From Bacillus chungangensis (GTDB lineage Bacteria > Bacillota > Bacilli > Bacillales > Bacillaceae_C): a stretch of 64,000 nt of DNA. Numbering within the stretch: the first letter of the stretch is position 1; the number at the start of each line of letters is the position of its first letter. The stretch spans positions 124,001 through 188,000 of the forward strand of contig NZ_JAUSTT010000003.1 of NCBI RefSeq assembly GCF_030812995.1, in the 5' to 3' direction. Both the position numbers and the translations under genes were made by a program. The notes under the pieces are model-generated. The model made no database searches. It was not told the origin of the DNA and worked only from the letters and a program-made list of their open reading frames with translations. Of this stretch, positions 34,537 through 43,649 are shown in pieces.

Positions 34537-36819
34537 ATGAAGAAGAATAAATTAAAACCGAAAGATGTTCACAACGTACTCCATGTTGTCGGAGCAAGAG
34601 AAAAAAATTTAAAAAACGTGACAGTGAGTATTCCGAAAAAACAAATTACTGTTTTTACAGGTGTATCTGGTTCTGGGAAATCTTCGCTTGTCTTTGACAC
34701 GATTGCGGCCGAATCTCAACGCCAGCTCAATGAAACATTTACAAGTTTTGTTCGCCATCGACTTCCACATTATGGGCAGCCGGATGTTGATTCACTTGAA
34801 AATTTATCAGTTGCAATGGTCATCGATCAAAAGCGAATTGGCGGAAACGCTAGATCCACTGTCGGTACGATAACAGATATTTATTCGCTATTGCGCCTAC
34901 TGTATTCGCGGATTGGTCAACCTTTTGTCGGCTACTCAAATGTCTTTTCATTTAATAATCCTCATGGAATGTGTCCAACATGTGATGGTCTTGGGAAGGC
35001 AGCCACTATTCATATTGATCGCCTTATCGATAAAAGCAAGTCACTTAATGAAGGAGCGATACAGTTTCCCACTTTTAGACCTGGTGATTGGCGATGGAAA
35101 CGCTATGCCTTCTCTGGTTTATTCGATAATGATAAGAAATTAGGAGCGTATTCAAATGAAGAATGGCATACCCTCCTATACAAAACGGATATAAAGCTAA
35201 CGAATCCATATGTTGAATGGCCTAAGACCGCTAAATATGAGGGCATCATTCCTAGATTCGAACGGAGCTTTCTAACAAAAGAATCTAAAGAAGGAAGCCG
35301 TTATAAAAAAGAAATTGATTTTATCGTCTCAAGAGAAGTTTGTCCACAATGTAAGGGAGCAAGGCTCAATCCGCATATTTTAAGCTGCAAAATCAATGGT
35401 AAAAATATTGCAGACTGTACAGCTATGCAGGTCAGTGATCTTATAGGAGTGATGCGTACAATTGAGGAACTATCAGCAAGGACAATGGTATCTGCTATTA
35501 TTGAACGTCTTGAACATCTCGATTCCATTGGTTTAGGCTACCTTAGTCTTAATAGAGAAACAGCTACTCTTTCTGGCGGTGAATCACAGCGGGTAAAAAT
35601 GGTTCGTCATCTTGGCAGCAGTCTAACAGATATTACATACATTTTTGATGAACCAAGCATCGGACTTCACCCTCGTGATGTTCATCAACTTAACACGCTT
35701 CTTAAACGTCTTTGCGATAAAGGAAATACTGTTCTTGTTGTTGAGCATGATCCCGATGTCATTTCGATTGCTGACCACATCATTGATATGGGGCCTAGAG
35801 CGGGAACAAACGGAGGCGAGGTCGTGTACGAAGGTGATCTCATAGGTTTGGCTGCTTCTAATACACTAACCGGAACGCACTTGAGTCAACGTCCTCATCT
35901 GAAGACGATGCCTAGACAATCTCATGGTTCTCTTGTGATCGAGCATGCTTCACTGCACAATCTGAAAGATGTAAGTGTTGCGATTCCGAAAGACGTCATG
36001 ACGGTTGTTACAGGTGTAGCTGGTTCAGGAAAAAGCACGCTCATAAATGGGGTGCTGCCACAATACTATCCTGAAGCAATATTCATTGATCAAAGTGCTG
36101 TACGCGGTTCAAAGCGCTCCAACCCTGCTACTTATACCGGCATGCTCGATTTAATACGGAGCTTATTTTCTAAAGCAAACAATGTCAGTGCATCTTTGTT
36201 TAGTTTTAATTCTGAGGGTGCATGTCCAGAGTGCAAAGGACTTGGCATGACGTACTTAGATTTGGCTTTTATGGACCCGATCGCCAGTATCTGTGAAGTA
36301 TGCCAAGGCCGCCGCTTCACTAACGAAGTGCTTGGGCTTCGCCTGCGCGGCAAAAACATTAGCGAAGTGCTAGAAATGACTGTTTCCGAGGCGAGAACTT
36401 TCTTTTATGAAAAAGATATCAAGCCAATTTTAGAAAGGCTTTGTGATGTCGGATTAGATTACATTACTCTTGGACAGCCTCTTCATACTCTGTCAGGTGG
36501 TGAAAGACAACGGATGAAACTCGCTAGTGAGCTGGAGAATAGCGGACAAATCTACGTTCTTGACGAACCGACCACTGGATTGCACATGTCTGATGTTGAG
36601 CGTCTCATCGGTCTGATGAACCGGCTTGTTAATAACGGCAGCACACTGATCGTAATCGAACACAATCTTGATGTGATTAGTCAAGCTGATTGGATCGTTG
36701 ATCTTGGACCCGGTGCAGGTCATGCTGGCGGCAAAATCATGTTTACCGGCTACCCTGCTGACCTTGTGAATAGCGAATCATCTATTACTGGACGCTATTT
36801 AAAAAAACATCTTCGTTAA
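34537..36819 (+). CDS. Short UvrA-like ABC ATPase (UvrA2/DrrC type)
   Basis: A 760-residue soluble ABC protein, about 180-200 residues shorter than UvrA. It has two nucleotide-binding units: Walker A GVSGSGKSSLV (near 42-52) and GVAGSGKSTL (near 495-504), signatures LSGGESQRVKM and LSGGERQRMKL, and D-loop regions DEPSIGLHPRD and DEPTTGLHMSD. Zinc-finger pairs CPTC, CPQC, CPEC and CEVC are kept. The shortened form lacks the UvrB-binding insertion typical of repair UvrA and resembles UvrA2/DrrC proteins linked to tolerance of DNA-binding drugs. The MarR partner supports inducible resistance. Confidence 0.85.
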   Translation: MKKNKLKPKDVHNVLHVVGAREKNLKNVTVSIPKKQITVFTGVSGSGKSSLVFDTIAAESQRQLNETFTSFVRHRLPHYGQPDVDSLENLSVAMVIDQKRIGGNARSTVGTITDIYSLLRLLYSRIGQPFVGYSNVFSFNNPHGMCPTCDGLGKAATIHIDRLIDKSKSLNEGAIQFPTFRPGDWRWKRYAFSGLFDNDKKLGAYSNEEWHTLLYKTDIKLTNPYVEWPKTAKYEGIIPRFERSFLTKESKEGSRYKKEIDFIVSREVCPQCKGARLNPHILSCKINGKNIADCTAMQVSDLIGVMRTIEELSARTMVSAIIERLEHLDSIGLGYLSLNRETATLSGGESQRVKMVRHLGSSLTDITYIFDEPSIGLHPRDVHQLNTLLKRLCDKGNTVLVVEHDPDVISIADHIIDMGPRAGTNGGEVVYEGDLIGLAASNTLTGTHLSQRPHLKTMPRQSHGSLVIEHASLHNLKDVSVAIPKDVMTVVTGVAGSGKSTLINGVLPQYYPEAIFIDQSAVRGSKRSNPATYTGMLDLIRSLFSKANNVSASLFSFNSEGACPECKGLGMTYLDLAFMDPIASICEVCQGRRFTNEVLGLRLRGKNISEVLEMTVSEARTFFYEKDIKPILERLCDVGLDYITLGQPLHTLSGGERQRMKLASELENSGQIYVLDEPTTGLHMSDVERLIGLMNRLVNNGSTLIVIEHNLDVISQADWIVDLGPGAGHAGGKIMFTGYPADLVNSESSITGRYLKKHLR

Positions 36820-36835
36820 AGCTAGACATTTAAAA

Positions 36836-36866
36836 AACTCGGAAAGAAGATTTTTCTCTCCGAGTT
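36836..36866 (+). terminator. Terminator after the UvrA-like gene
   Basis: AACTCGGA and TCCGAGTT pair with adjoining AGA/TCT, 17 bases after the stop codon. Confidence 0.8.
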
Positions 36867-37118
36867 CTATTTGTAAATAATAGGTCCACTACGTAAACAA
36901 AATTTGACGATTAACCTTTTTCACTAAAGAGTTACTAATTAAAAATTTTATTTTTTAATAACAAGCATACAATCGAACATTGAAATGAAAACCAAAAAAG
37001 ATAACTTAGTCTCTCTTTTACTTTTATAATTTTATAAAGATTTTAACATTGTATAATTAACAAAAGAAAAATTGTAATAGGCTTTTGTATGAGAAATGCT
37101 AATGATATCCAACTATAA

Positions 37119-38042
37119 TTAATTATTAGGATTAATAACTTCATTACTTATTTCCAAGTTCGATGAAGATTTATGTTTTAAAAACATGCCAACACCAATT
37201 ATTGCTAATATCCCACCAATTATTTGTGATAATGAAGTTGTTTCTCCTAGTAATAGGTAAGCTAAAATAATTGCTCCTATTGGCTCCCCTAAAACCCCCA
37301 TTGAAATAGTTGTAGCATCTACAAATCTTAACAACCAATTAAATAGTACATGACCAAAAATATTAGGGACTAAAGCCAACAGTAAGAATATCCACCAATC
37401 ATGAACTGGATATTCAATCAGTGATAAACCATTAATGATGTTGTAAAAAAACAAAATAATTCCTCCAATTAAGAATACAAAAAAGCTGTATATTGAAGGA
37501 GGAATTTTTCTACACAAATCTTGTCCTGCTAGCATATGAATAGCAACAGCAAGAGTACCAAGAATGGATAGGAAATCACCGTATAGGGCTGTTGAAGAAA
37601 GACCGATATCTCCTGAAGCAATAATGATTGATCCTGTTATAGCTATCAGTATACTTAATATCCCGAAAATGTTTGTTTTCTCTTTAAAAATAAAATAAGC
37701 CCCTATCATTACAAAAACAGGTTCTAAAGTTGTTAGAATCATTGAACTAGCAACTGTAGTATACTTCAACGAATCCATCCAAAATAAGAAATGTAATCCT
37801 AAAAACAAACCAGAAATAAATAAAAGAAACCAATCTCTTCTACTTATATCTTTAGACACTTTGTTAAGTTTTTTCCATGGTAAGAATGGAAATAACATTA
37901 TAACTGTTAAAAGCAATCTATACATCCCTAATATAGATGCAGGAGCAGCAGACCATTTGACCAATATTGATGAAAAAGAAATTGCCACAACACCCATTAA
38001 TAAAATTACTGTTGGAGGAAAGGGTATTTTATAGCCTTTCAT
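37119..38042 (-). CDS. EamA/DMT-family exporter next to the hydroxylase
   Basis: A 307-residue protein with ten predicted membrane helices in two EamA repeats (about residues 10-140 and 155-293). The repeats contain the typical WMDSLKYTTVASSMILTTLEP and ISMGVLGEPIGAIILAYLLLGE segments, given here only as WMDSLKYTTVASS and GEPIGAIILAYLLLGE. It follows the Fe(II)/2-oxoglutarate oxygenase gene by 78 bases on the same strand. DMT proteins often export amino acids or metabolites, so it may export the hydroxylated product. Confidence 0.85.
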   Translation of the reverse strand: MKGYKIPFPPTVILLMGVVAISFSSILVKWSAAPASILGMYRLLLTVIMLFPFLPWKKLNKVSKDISRRDWFLLFISGLFLGLHFLFWMDSLKYTTVASSMILTTLEPVFVMIGAYFIFKEKTNIFGILSILIAITGSIIIASGDIGLSSTALYGDFLSILGTLAVAIHMLAGQDLCRKIPPSIYSFFVFLIGGIILFFYNIINGLSLIEYPVHDWWIFLLLALVPNIFGHVLFNWLLRFVDATTISMGVLGEPIGAIILAYLLLGETTSLSQIIGGILAIIGVGMFLKHKSSSNLEISNEVINPNN

Positions 38043-38120
38043 TTTAACCCTCCTTGTTTACATTAAAAAAATTCTATAAAAAATGAATCACAATTTTGAT
38101 TTATATCGCATCTTATTTTG

Positions 38121-39128
38121 TTATTTTATTATTCTGTCATTTTCCGAGTTTCTTTGAGATCTAGATTTTCGTAAATCTCTAGCAATACGCACTCTTTTTA
38201 GCCATCTATCATCTCCGTTATACTTTGCATAAAAAGGTTTTCTGCCATGTATAGCTCTAAAATTATCAACGAAAAATGCATCTCCAGGTTGTAAAACTAC
38301 ATCAACTATCACTTTATTAAACTCTTCTATTAAATGATCAAGTGCTTCCTTTTCATCACTTGTCTCCTGAGTTCTATCCATAAAGTACGGATCTATACGT
38401 AGATAAGGAGCATCTTTGCTACCAAATAACACAGACGTTTTTATAGCTTTTGGAGTACTGAAATCATTGACTATTGTATTATTTTGAATTTGATGAGCAT
38501 TATCTGGCTTAATAATGAATCGTTTTTCAAAAAGGATTTTCTTATGTTTATCATTAATTTCTATTGAGTTAATAGAAGCAAAAGTAGTCGCTGCTTTTTC
38601 AAAATTTTTTAAGCAAAATAATCCTAAGAATTCTGGTGCGTATGTTTGAAACGAGTCTTCTGTATGCCAACAAATGAGTTCTTCACTAGCAGAATTTAAT
38701 TGTTTTTTTTCGTCACCTTTAATCGGTAAAATATCTTGAATAAGCTTTCCATCCTGCTCTGTTGACCAACCAAAAATATCTCCTATTATAGAACTATATA
38801 AGACAAATAATATTTCTTGCTTTACTGTACTTTTTACAACTGAACTTTCTTTCCAGTGAGAAGGTGTTAGACCAATTTCATTGTTATCTATTGGATAGCC
38901 TCTTATAACACAGGCACTCTTGTCTTCTGAGAGTCTAAATTCGTTCAAAAAGAACTTCACTCGTTCCGGCAATAAATGAGCGTATATACTAGCATTTCGT
39001 ATAAATTGATCTTCATCGGCCTTTTTATATCTTTCTGCTAACTTTTCTAAAAACCCATTAATCTCATCTATTTCATCAGGATTAAGTGTCAGAATTACTG
39101 GTTTTTCAATTGTTTTTATCAAGATCAC
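38121..39128 (-). CDS. Fe(II)/2-oxoglutarate-dependent amino-acid hydroxylase (VioC/clavaminate synthase-like)
   Basis: A 335-residue non-heme iron oxygenase. The iron-binding triad is visible as H155-x-E157 in CWHTEDSF and H294 in DNFRAIHGRKPF. R308 in DRWLKR is placed to bind 2-oxoglutarate. The same arrangement occurs in arginine/asparagine beta-hydroxylases (VioC, AsnO, clavaminate synthase-like). The reported start is GTG at 39128. A TTG six bases later has better RBS spacing. The neighbouring EamA gene suggests a hydroxylated amino acid that is exported. No NRPS is near, which is unusual for this family. Confidence 0.87.
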   Translation of the reverse strand: MILIKTIEKPVILTLNPDEIDEINGFLEKLAERYKKADEDQFIRNASIYAHLLPERVKFFLNEFRLSEDKSACVIRGYPIDNNEIGLTPSHWKESSVVKSTVKQEILFVLYSSIIGDIFGWSTEQDGKLIQDILPIKGDEKKQLNSASEELICWHTEDSFQTYAPEFLGLFCLKNFEKAATTFASINSIEINDKHKKILFEKRFIIKPDNAHQIQNNTIVNDFSTPKAIKTSVLFGSKDAPYLRIDPYFMDRTQETSDEKEALDHLIEEFNKVIVDVVLQPGDAFFVDNFRAIHGRKPFYAKYNGDDRWLKRVRIARDLRKSRSQRNSENDRIIK

Positions 39129-39170
39129 ACTTCCTTTTATATTTATTTCTTTAAATGGAAAATCACAAAT

Positions 39171-39199
39171 AATATACCATATTATTATAAATAAATCAA
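39171..39199 (-). promoter_or_regulatory. Sigma-A promoter of the hydroxylase-exporter operon
   Basis: TTGATT (39194-39199) and TATATT (39171-39176) on the minus strand are separated by 17 bases, about 40 bases before the start codon. Confidence 0.7.
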
Positions 39200-39248
39200 A
39201 AATTCTTTAAATTCTTTTTGTTAAATGTTAATTAAATTAACACCAATT

Positions 39249-39306
39249 GGTGCTCCAACCTTTGACATTATTGATTTAACAGCAATAAACAAATGAAAGG
39301 AGCACC
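39249..39306. repeat. Inverted repeat upstream of the hydroxylase gene
   Basis: GGTGCTCC (39249-39256) and GGAGCACC (39299-39306) are exact inverted repeats 42 bases apart. The left arm is part of CACCAATTGGTG, a palindrome of its own. The surrounding 300 bases hold no gene. The role is unknown. Confidence 0.5.
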
Positions 39307-39504
39307 TCTAAATTATAGTTAACCACAGCAGTTACGAAGATTTATACTTAATTTTACATTAGAAAATACTACTTTAATGATGATGTCTTTACTTTATTTA
39401 TTAGAATAATGAAGATGAAATCAATTGCTTTTTGTTAGACAGTAAATACTCCATTAAAGTTAATAAAAACGTTTTTTTTAATGATTATTAATTGGAATCA
39501 CATT

Positions 39505-40383
39505 TTAAGCTTTCTCAAACTTTAAAGATTTCGGTTTTTTTAATGCAAAAGCCATTCCAACAAAGATGAGAACAATCCCTAAAATTTGTAGACTATCAGG
39601 GCGAAAGCCTGTAAACACTGTATCCAGTAGGATAGCGACCCCTGGATCAAGGAATACTAGCGCCGAAATCATTTGGGTAGATAAGTCTCGCAAACTATCA
39701 AAAAACAAATAATAAACCAATCCTGTATGGATAAATCCTGTTGCGATAATGGCAATCCAGTTGCTTTGAGTCAGTCCAGTAAATGCGTCAAAATCGATAA
39801 ACGGCATTAAAATAAAAATGCCTATAAAAGTTTGTATGAATGTCATCGCATAAGCGCTTGTATGCTGTATCCCTTTTCCTAAGATTGTCGTAAAGGCGTA
39901 AAAAAGAGCAGCAAGCAGCGCCCATACCATCCCTGAAGATAATAATGCAGCGTAAGACAGGTTTGAATCAATGCCAATAATAAATAGGGTGCCAACGAAA
40001 CAAATGATAATGGAAACAAAAGCTAACAGTGTTAACTTTTCTTTAAATACGATGCTTCCAAGCATTAGTACGATGATTGGAGCAAGATGATAAATAGAAA
40101 TAGCTACTGTCACTGACATCATTTCAAATGCTTTAAATAAAAACACCCAATTGAACACGAGAAAAATGCCACATACAGCGATTTGGATGAATTCCCGTTT
40201 CTTCCACTTTTCTTGTTTATGCTTTCCAGTTATAAACCAGCAAAAGCTTAAAAATAGCGTTGCAAAGATGCAGCGCACAAAAACCAATTCAAATGAAGGC
40301 AAGCCGGTTTTGACAGAAAAAAAGCCAATCGAACCGAAAATAGCCATCGAAATGGACATTTTTAACATCGGTAATAATCTCAT
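39505..40383 (-). CDS. EamA/DMT-family transporter
   Basis: A 292-residue protein with ten membrane helices in two EamA halves (about 5-135 and 148-283). The first half contains FNWVFLFKAFEMMSVTVAIS and HLAPIIVLMLGSIVFKEKL. It is only distantly similar to the other EamA protein nearby. It stands alone behind a roughly 375-base gap and ends before the hydroxylase promoter region. The exported or imported metabolite is unknown. Confidence 0.83.
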   Translation of the reverse strand: MRLLPMLKMSISMAIFGSIGFFSVKTGLPSFELVFVRCIFATLFLSFCWFITGKHKQEKWKKREFIQIAVCGIFLVFNWVFLFKAFEMMSVTVAISIYHLAPIIVLMLGSIVFKEKLTLLAFVSIIICFVGTLFIIGIDSNLSYAALLSSGMVWALLAALFYAFTTILGKGIQHTSAYAMTFIQTFIGIFILMPFIDFDAFTGLTQSNWIAIIATGFIHTGLVYYLFFDSLRDLSTQMISALVFLDPGVAILLDTVFTGFRPDSLQILGIVLIFVGMAFALKKPKSLKFEKA

Positions 40384-40808
40384 CTTTCATAAAACTCCTT
40401 TTATTTATTGAATATTGCTTATATTAAAAAAGTATAAATCAGCCTCGAATAAAAAAAAAGACTTGTCCTCTATTTTAAGGTTGAGTGTTGCTGTACCCCC
40501 AACAACATAAAAAAAGAATGGACAAGTTTTATGATCCGCCTTATTTATACAGTATCTAATATTCTAACACAATAAAGAAAAAATTGTAGCATACAAAACA
40601 AGCGGCAAGTCTGCCGCCTGTTTATTGTCATCTCTAAATTTTGATCATTATTTTTGCTTTTCCCGCTCATTCTAAGTCATGAGTTACAAAAACAATTATA
40701 CTCATCTTCTACATAGATGATATGGATCGATAAATTCTTCTCGTTTGTATCATTCAGCTTTTTCTCCAATGTCTCATTATAAATATTTTCAACCTCTACC
40801 TTTTGAAA
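40384..40808. other. Non-coding island with nested inverted repeats
   Basis: ACTTGTCC (40461-40468) and GGACAAGT (40520-40527) are inverted repeats about 50 bases apart. A terminator-like hairpin, GCGGCA (40602-40607) and TGCCGC (40612-40617), lies within AAACA/TGTTT. The stretch between them reads MDKFYDPPYLYS then a stop, which might be the start of a lost transposase, but I cannot assign a family. No intact gene is present. Confidence 0.45.
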
Positions 40809-40968
40809 ATAAAGTGAAACTTCTATGAGTGGGGGTTTTCTCTCATCCCCCACTCATGGTTAGTTGAACCAATCGGACATTTACTGGCAGTTATCCCCCA
40901 CCTAGACTTCTTCCATTCCTCTTACTCCCCGAGGTGGGGGTCTTACTGCCAGTTAGATGTGGGATAAA
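40809..40968 (+). repeat. Structured dispersed repeat, copy C (short form)
   Basis: 160 bases from ATAAAGTGAAACTTC to GATGTGGGATAAA. Both terminal hairpins are intact: GAGTGGGGG/CCCCCACTC and CCCCCACCT/AGGTGGGGG. The left and right hairpins are joined by GTTGAACCAATCGGACATTT without the internal module. It is nearly identical to copy A but in the opposite orientation and 36 kb away, suggesting recent movement of the short form. Confidence 0.88.
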
Positions 40969-41278
40969 AATAAGACAAAAATTGTTTTTTTAATTTCTTT
41001 TTCTAATTGTTTTACTTTTGATTTTTTTGAGAACAAATTTTTTCTTTATTTAAATAAATTTTCATTCGTTTTCATGGGGATTAATTGGTAAACCTTTATA
41101 TCATTCCGTTTTCGCACTATCCCTTCACTCATCCATAAAAAAACTTCTCTTAGATAACGATATCTAAAAAGTATTGCGTTTGAATCTATTGTTATTAGAA
41201 TGATGTTTCCTATCTTTCAGTTAGAATAGGAATTTGTACAGCAAACTTATTGATAAGTCTCATCATTCACTTTCAATT
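40969..41278. other. AT-rich gap downstream of the serine hydrolase gene
   Basis: Very T-rich on the plus strand. I see no gene and no clear terminator for the leftward serine hydrolase gene. Confidence 0.35.
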
Positions 41279-42328
41279 TCAAGTATCAATCATAGTGGAT
41301 GAAATCCTAATCTCATTAAAACATGCCATCACTGCATTTCCGAATGATCTAATATCCTCCAAGTAATCAAACCCGGCAGGTGAACCAAAACTATTAAACA
41401 TGCGAACTACTACAAGATCTTTTTCAGGGATAACTAAAACCGCTGCTCCTGTATAGCCGAGAATTTGATAAGCACCTTTTGGAACCAGCTCTCCGATTTC
41501 TGTATTTTTTGCAGGGAGATCTTTCACAAACCAAAAAAATCCGTTTTGCGGAAAGTCTGTAGAAAGCATTTTGGGGCTTTGTAATGATGTCGCCATATCT
41601 AACATGTCTTTAGCTACGATTTGTTTGCCATTAATGAATCCCTTTTTTAAATGAAGATATCCCCAATATGCCAACTCTCTTGCTGAAACATACATATTCA
41701 TTTTATCTCCATTTATGTCATCACTTGTGTACCAATGAGGATCATTAGGTTCTCGAATCACTTCAACGAATGTCTCTTCCCTCTTCCCATACCAGCCAGT
41801 TTCTTTTAAACTCAACGGTTCAATCACTTGTTGAAAAACAATATCAGCAATTGTTTTTCCTGTTGTATTTTTAATTATTTGCGAAATAAGGTCAACACAA
41901 ATATCTCGATAAGCCCAGCTCTCTCCTGGTAAAAACTCACGGATGATGCTTTTGTTGACTGTTCTAAGACCATGAGTATGCGTCAATAAATGTCTAATCT
42001 TTGTACCTTTTAGCAGATCAGCATCTACTGACGGCAAGTATTGACAAGCCTGGTCGTCTATACTTGCTATATACCCTTTATGAATTGCATATGCGATAGC
42101 AAATCCGATATAGCTTTTCCTTACTGAAGCTACATGAAATTGTGTATCCTCTTGAATAGCTCTTGAATTCAAAGCTTTTGATTGCCTTCCCCAGTAGGTT
42201 TCTTTGACGATCTTATCTTTATGAATAACAATAGCTGCCGCTCCTGTGGCGTTAAGAGACTCGTATGTATTTTTTACATGGGAGGCGACTAAATCAAAGC
42301 GATTGCTAAGTTTTCTTTTTATATACAT
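41279..42328 (-). CDS. Serine hydrolase, class C beta-lactamase/PBP-like
   Basis: A 349-residue protein of the beta-lactamase (class C)/esterase fold. The SxxK nucleophile motif is SVRK near residues 68-71. YRD (near 140) stands in the place of the YxN motif, and GYTG near residue 294 corresponds to the KTG/HxG box. No signal peptide is visible, so it is probably cytoplasmic and more likely an esterase or peptidase than a resistance enzyme. Neighbours on both sides are unrelated. The function is otherwise unknown. Confidence 0.82.
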   Translation of the reverse strand: MYIKRKLSNRFDLVASHVKNTYESLNATGAAAIVIHKDKIVKETYWGRQSKALNSRAIQEDTQFHVASVRKSYIGFAIAYAIHKGYIASIDDQACQYLPSVDADLLKGTKIRHLLTHTHGLRTVNKSIIREFLPGESWAYRDICVDLISQIIKNTTGKTIADIVFQQVIEPLSLKETGWYGKREETFVEVIREPNDPHWYTSDDINGDKMNMYVSARELAYWGYLHLKKGFINGKQIVAKDMLDMATSLQSPKMLSTDFPQNGFFWFVKDLPAKNTEIGELVPKGAYQILGYTGAAVLVIPEKDLVVVRMFNSFGSPAGFDYLEDIRSFGNAVMACFNEIRISSTMIDT

Positions 42329-42557
42329 GATTTTTTTCTCCTCATACGAAATTGATAACTAGGGTAATTTCTTCGATATAGTTGAAAAAAATCCTGCACA
42401 TTATAATCAGGAAAGGAAATTATTTATATTATCCTAGTAAAATCAATGTCATGAGCTAGAGACCAGCAGGTTCTAGCAACACATCTTCCACATTCCGATT
42501 CGGATTAACATTCGAAGCTCTGCTTCCGTAATCTGACCATAAAATTTAATGAAAAAT

Positions 42558-42587
42558 GGACTATTCATAAATCTTAATGAATAGTCC
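42558..42587 (-). terminator. Terminator of the galactitol-type PTS operon
   Basis: GGACTATTCAT (42558-42568) and ATGAATAGTCC (42577-42587) form a perfect 11-bp stem, about 20 bases beyond the corrected stop of the last aldolase gene. Confidence 0.8.
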
Positions 42588-42608
42588 TAATATTATTAAT
42601 TTATTTCC

Positions 42609-43267
42609 TTAACTATTATTTTTAGGCTGGCCATAATGTTCAAATCGTTTTACCATCTTTTCCATCTCATCATCTGATAGAATGACAGGTTCCCCGATAG
42701 CCTTTGCTTGCCAGTAAAGGCGCGCACAGAATTCCAATTGTTCATAATGGCAAATGCTTCTTCAATACTTCCTCCAATCACATTTATTCCATGATTAGCC
42801 AATAGTACAGCTTTTCTGCCTTCCATTGCTTTTAATGCGTTTTCTGCCAACTCTTTCGTTCCATAAGTAGCATATTCAGCACATCTAATATTTTTTCCCC
42901 CAGAATGAGCAAGAAGATAATCAACTGCTGGCAAATCAATATTCAAGCAAGAAATGGTTGTAGCGTATAAAGCATGCGTATGAATCATGGCAACTGCATC
43001 ATCTCGATTTTGATAAACGAATGAATGCATCTGATTTTCACTTGACGGTTTCAGTGAACCTTCAACAATATTGCCATTCAAATCCATGATCACAATATCT
43101 TCTTCTCTCATTTGATAATAGTCAATACCACTCGGTGTGATCGCCATATATCCAGATTCTTTATCAAAAATACTAATATTGCCGCCAGTTCCTACTGTTA
43201 ATCCCGTATCAATTAATTTTTTTCCGTATTTAATCAGTTGTTTCCTCTCTTCTATTAATAAAGCCAT
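42609..43267 (-). pseudogene. Class II aldolase (fuculose-phosphate aldolase family) with frameshift
   Basis: Residues 1-185 are a normal class II aldolase, with metal ligands in MIHTHALYAT and ANHGINVIGG and the active-site Glu in PSSENQMH. The original frame ends in unrelated residues at 42650. In the neighbouring frame from about 42740 the family ending is clear: EQLEFCARLYWQAKAIGEPV, then ILSDDEMEKMVKRFEHYGQ, stopping at 42609. One missing base near ATTATGAACAA explains it. It may be a true mutation or a sequencing error. A second, intact aldolase lies upstream in the same operon. Confidence 0.8.
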
Positions 43268-43421
43268 TTTGTATTACCCCCTTTTTAAAAGTTAAATAGT
43301 TATGATAGGAAGGTGCTGCTTTTCATCCCTAATCGGATAACCAAGATCGCTGCTTTTTCCTCGCACGATCCATTATCTTATCCTTGTCCCAATATAGCTA
43401 CTGCTTAGACGTGGGAATAGA

Positions 43422-43649
43422 TTAATCTTTTATCTGCTTTTCGTTTATTGTCTGATGATATTTTTCTTGCAGTATTTCTTTATAACGACGATTCTTTCTT
43501 GGATGCCGTTTCCGATGATATTTTTGTGCAATGAGCGCAAAAGCGAGGGCCAAAATAGTTGGTATTATCATCTTAGTGAAAATAGATATGATTAAGCATA
43601 AAGCTGATAAAAATACCAACAAATTGATAAGTGCCTTTTCTTTATTCAT
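43422..43649 (-). CDS. Small membrane protein in the PTS operon
   Basis: A 75-residue protein with two hydrophobic helices (about 7-26 and 27-43) and a strongly basic tail (KYHRKRHPRKNRRYKE). Its start overlaps the aldolase stop by eight bases, indicating translational coupling. I do not recognise the family. The overlap and orientation argue that it is a real gene of the operon and not a shadow. A 154-base gap with no visible structure separates it from the frameshifted aldolase. Confidence 0.6.
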   Translation of the reverse strand: MNKEKALINLLVFLSALCLIISIFTKMIIPTILALAFALIAQKYHRKRHPRKNRRYKEILQEKYHQTINEKQIKD

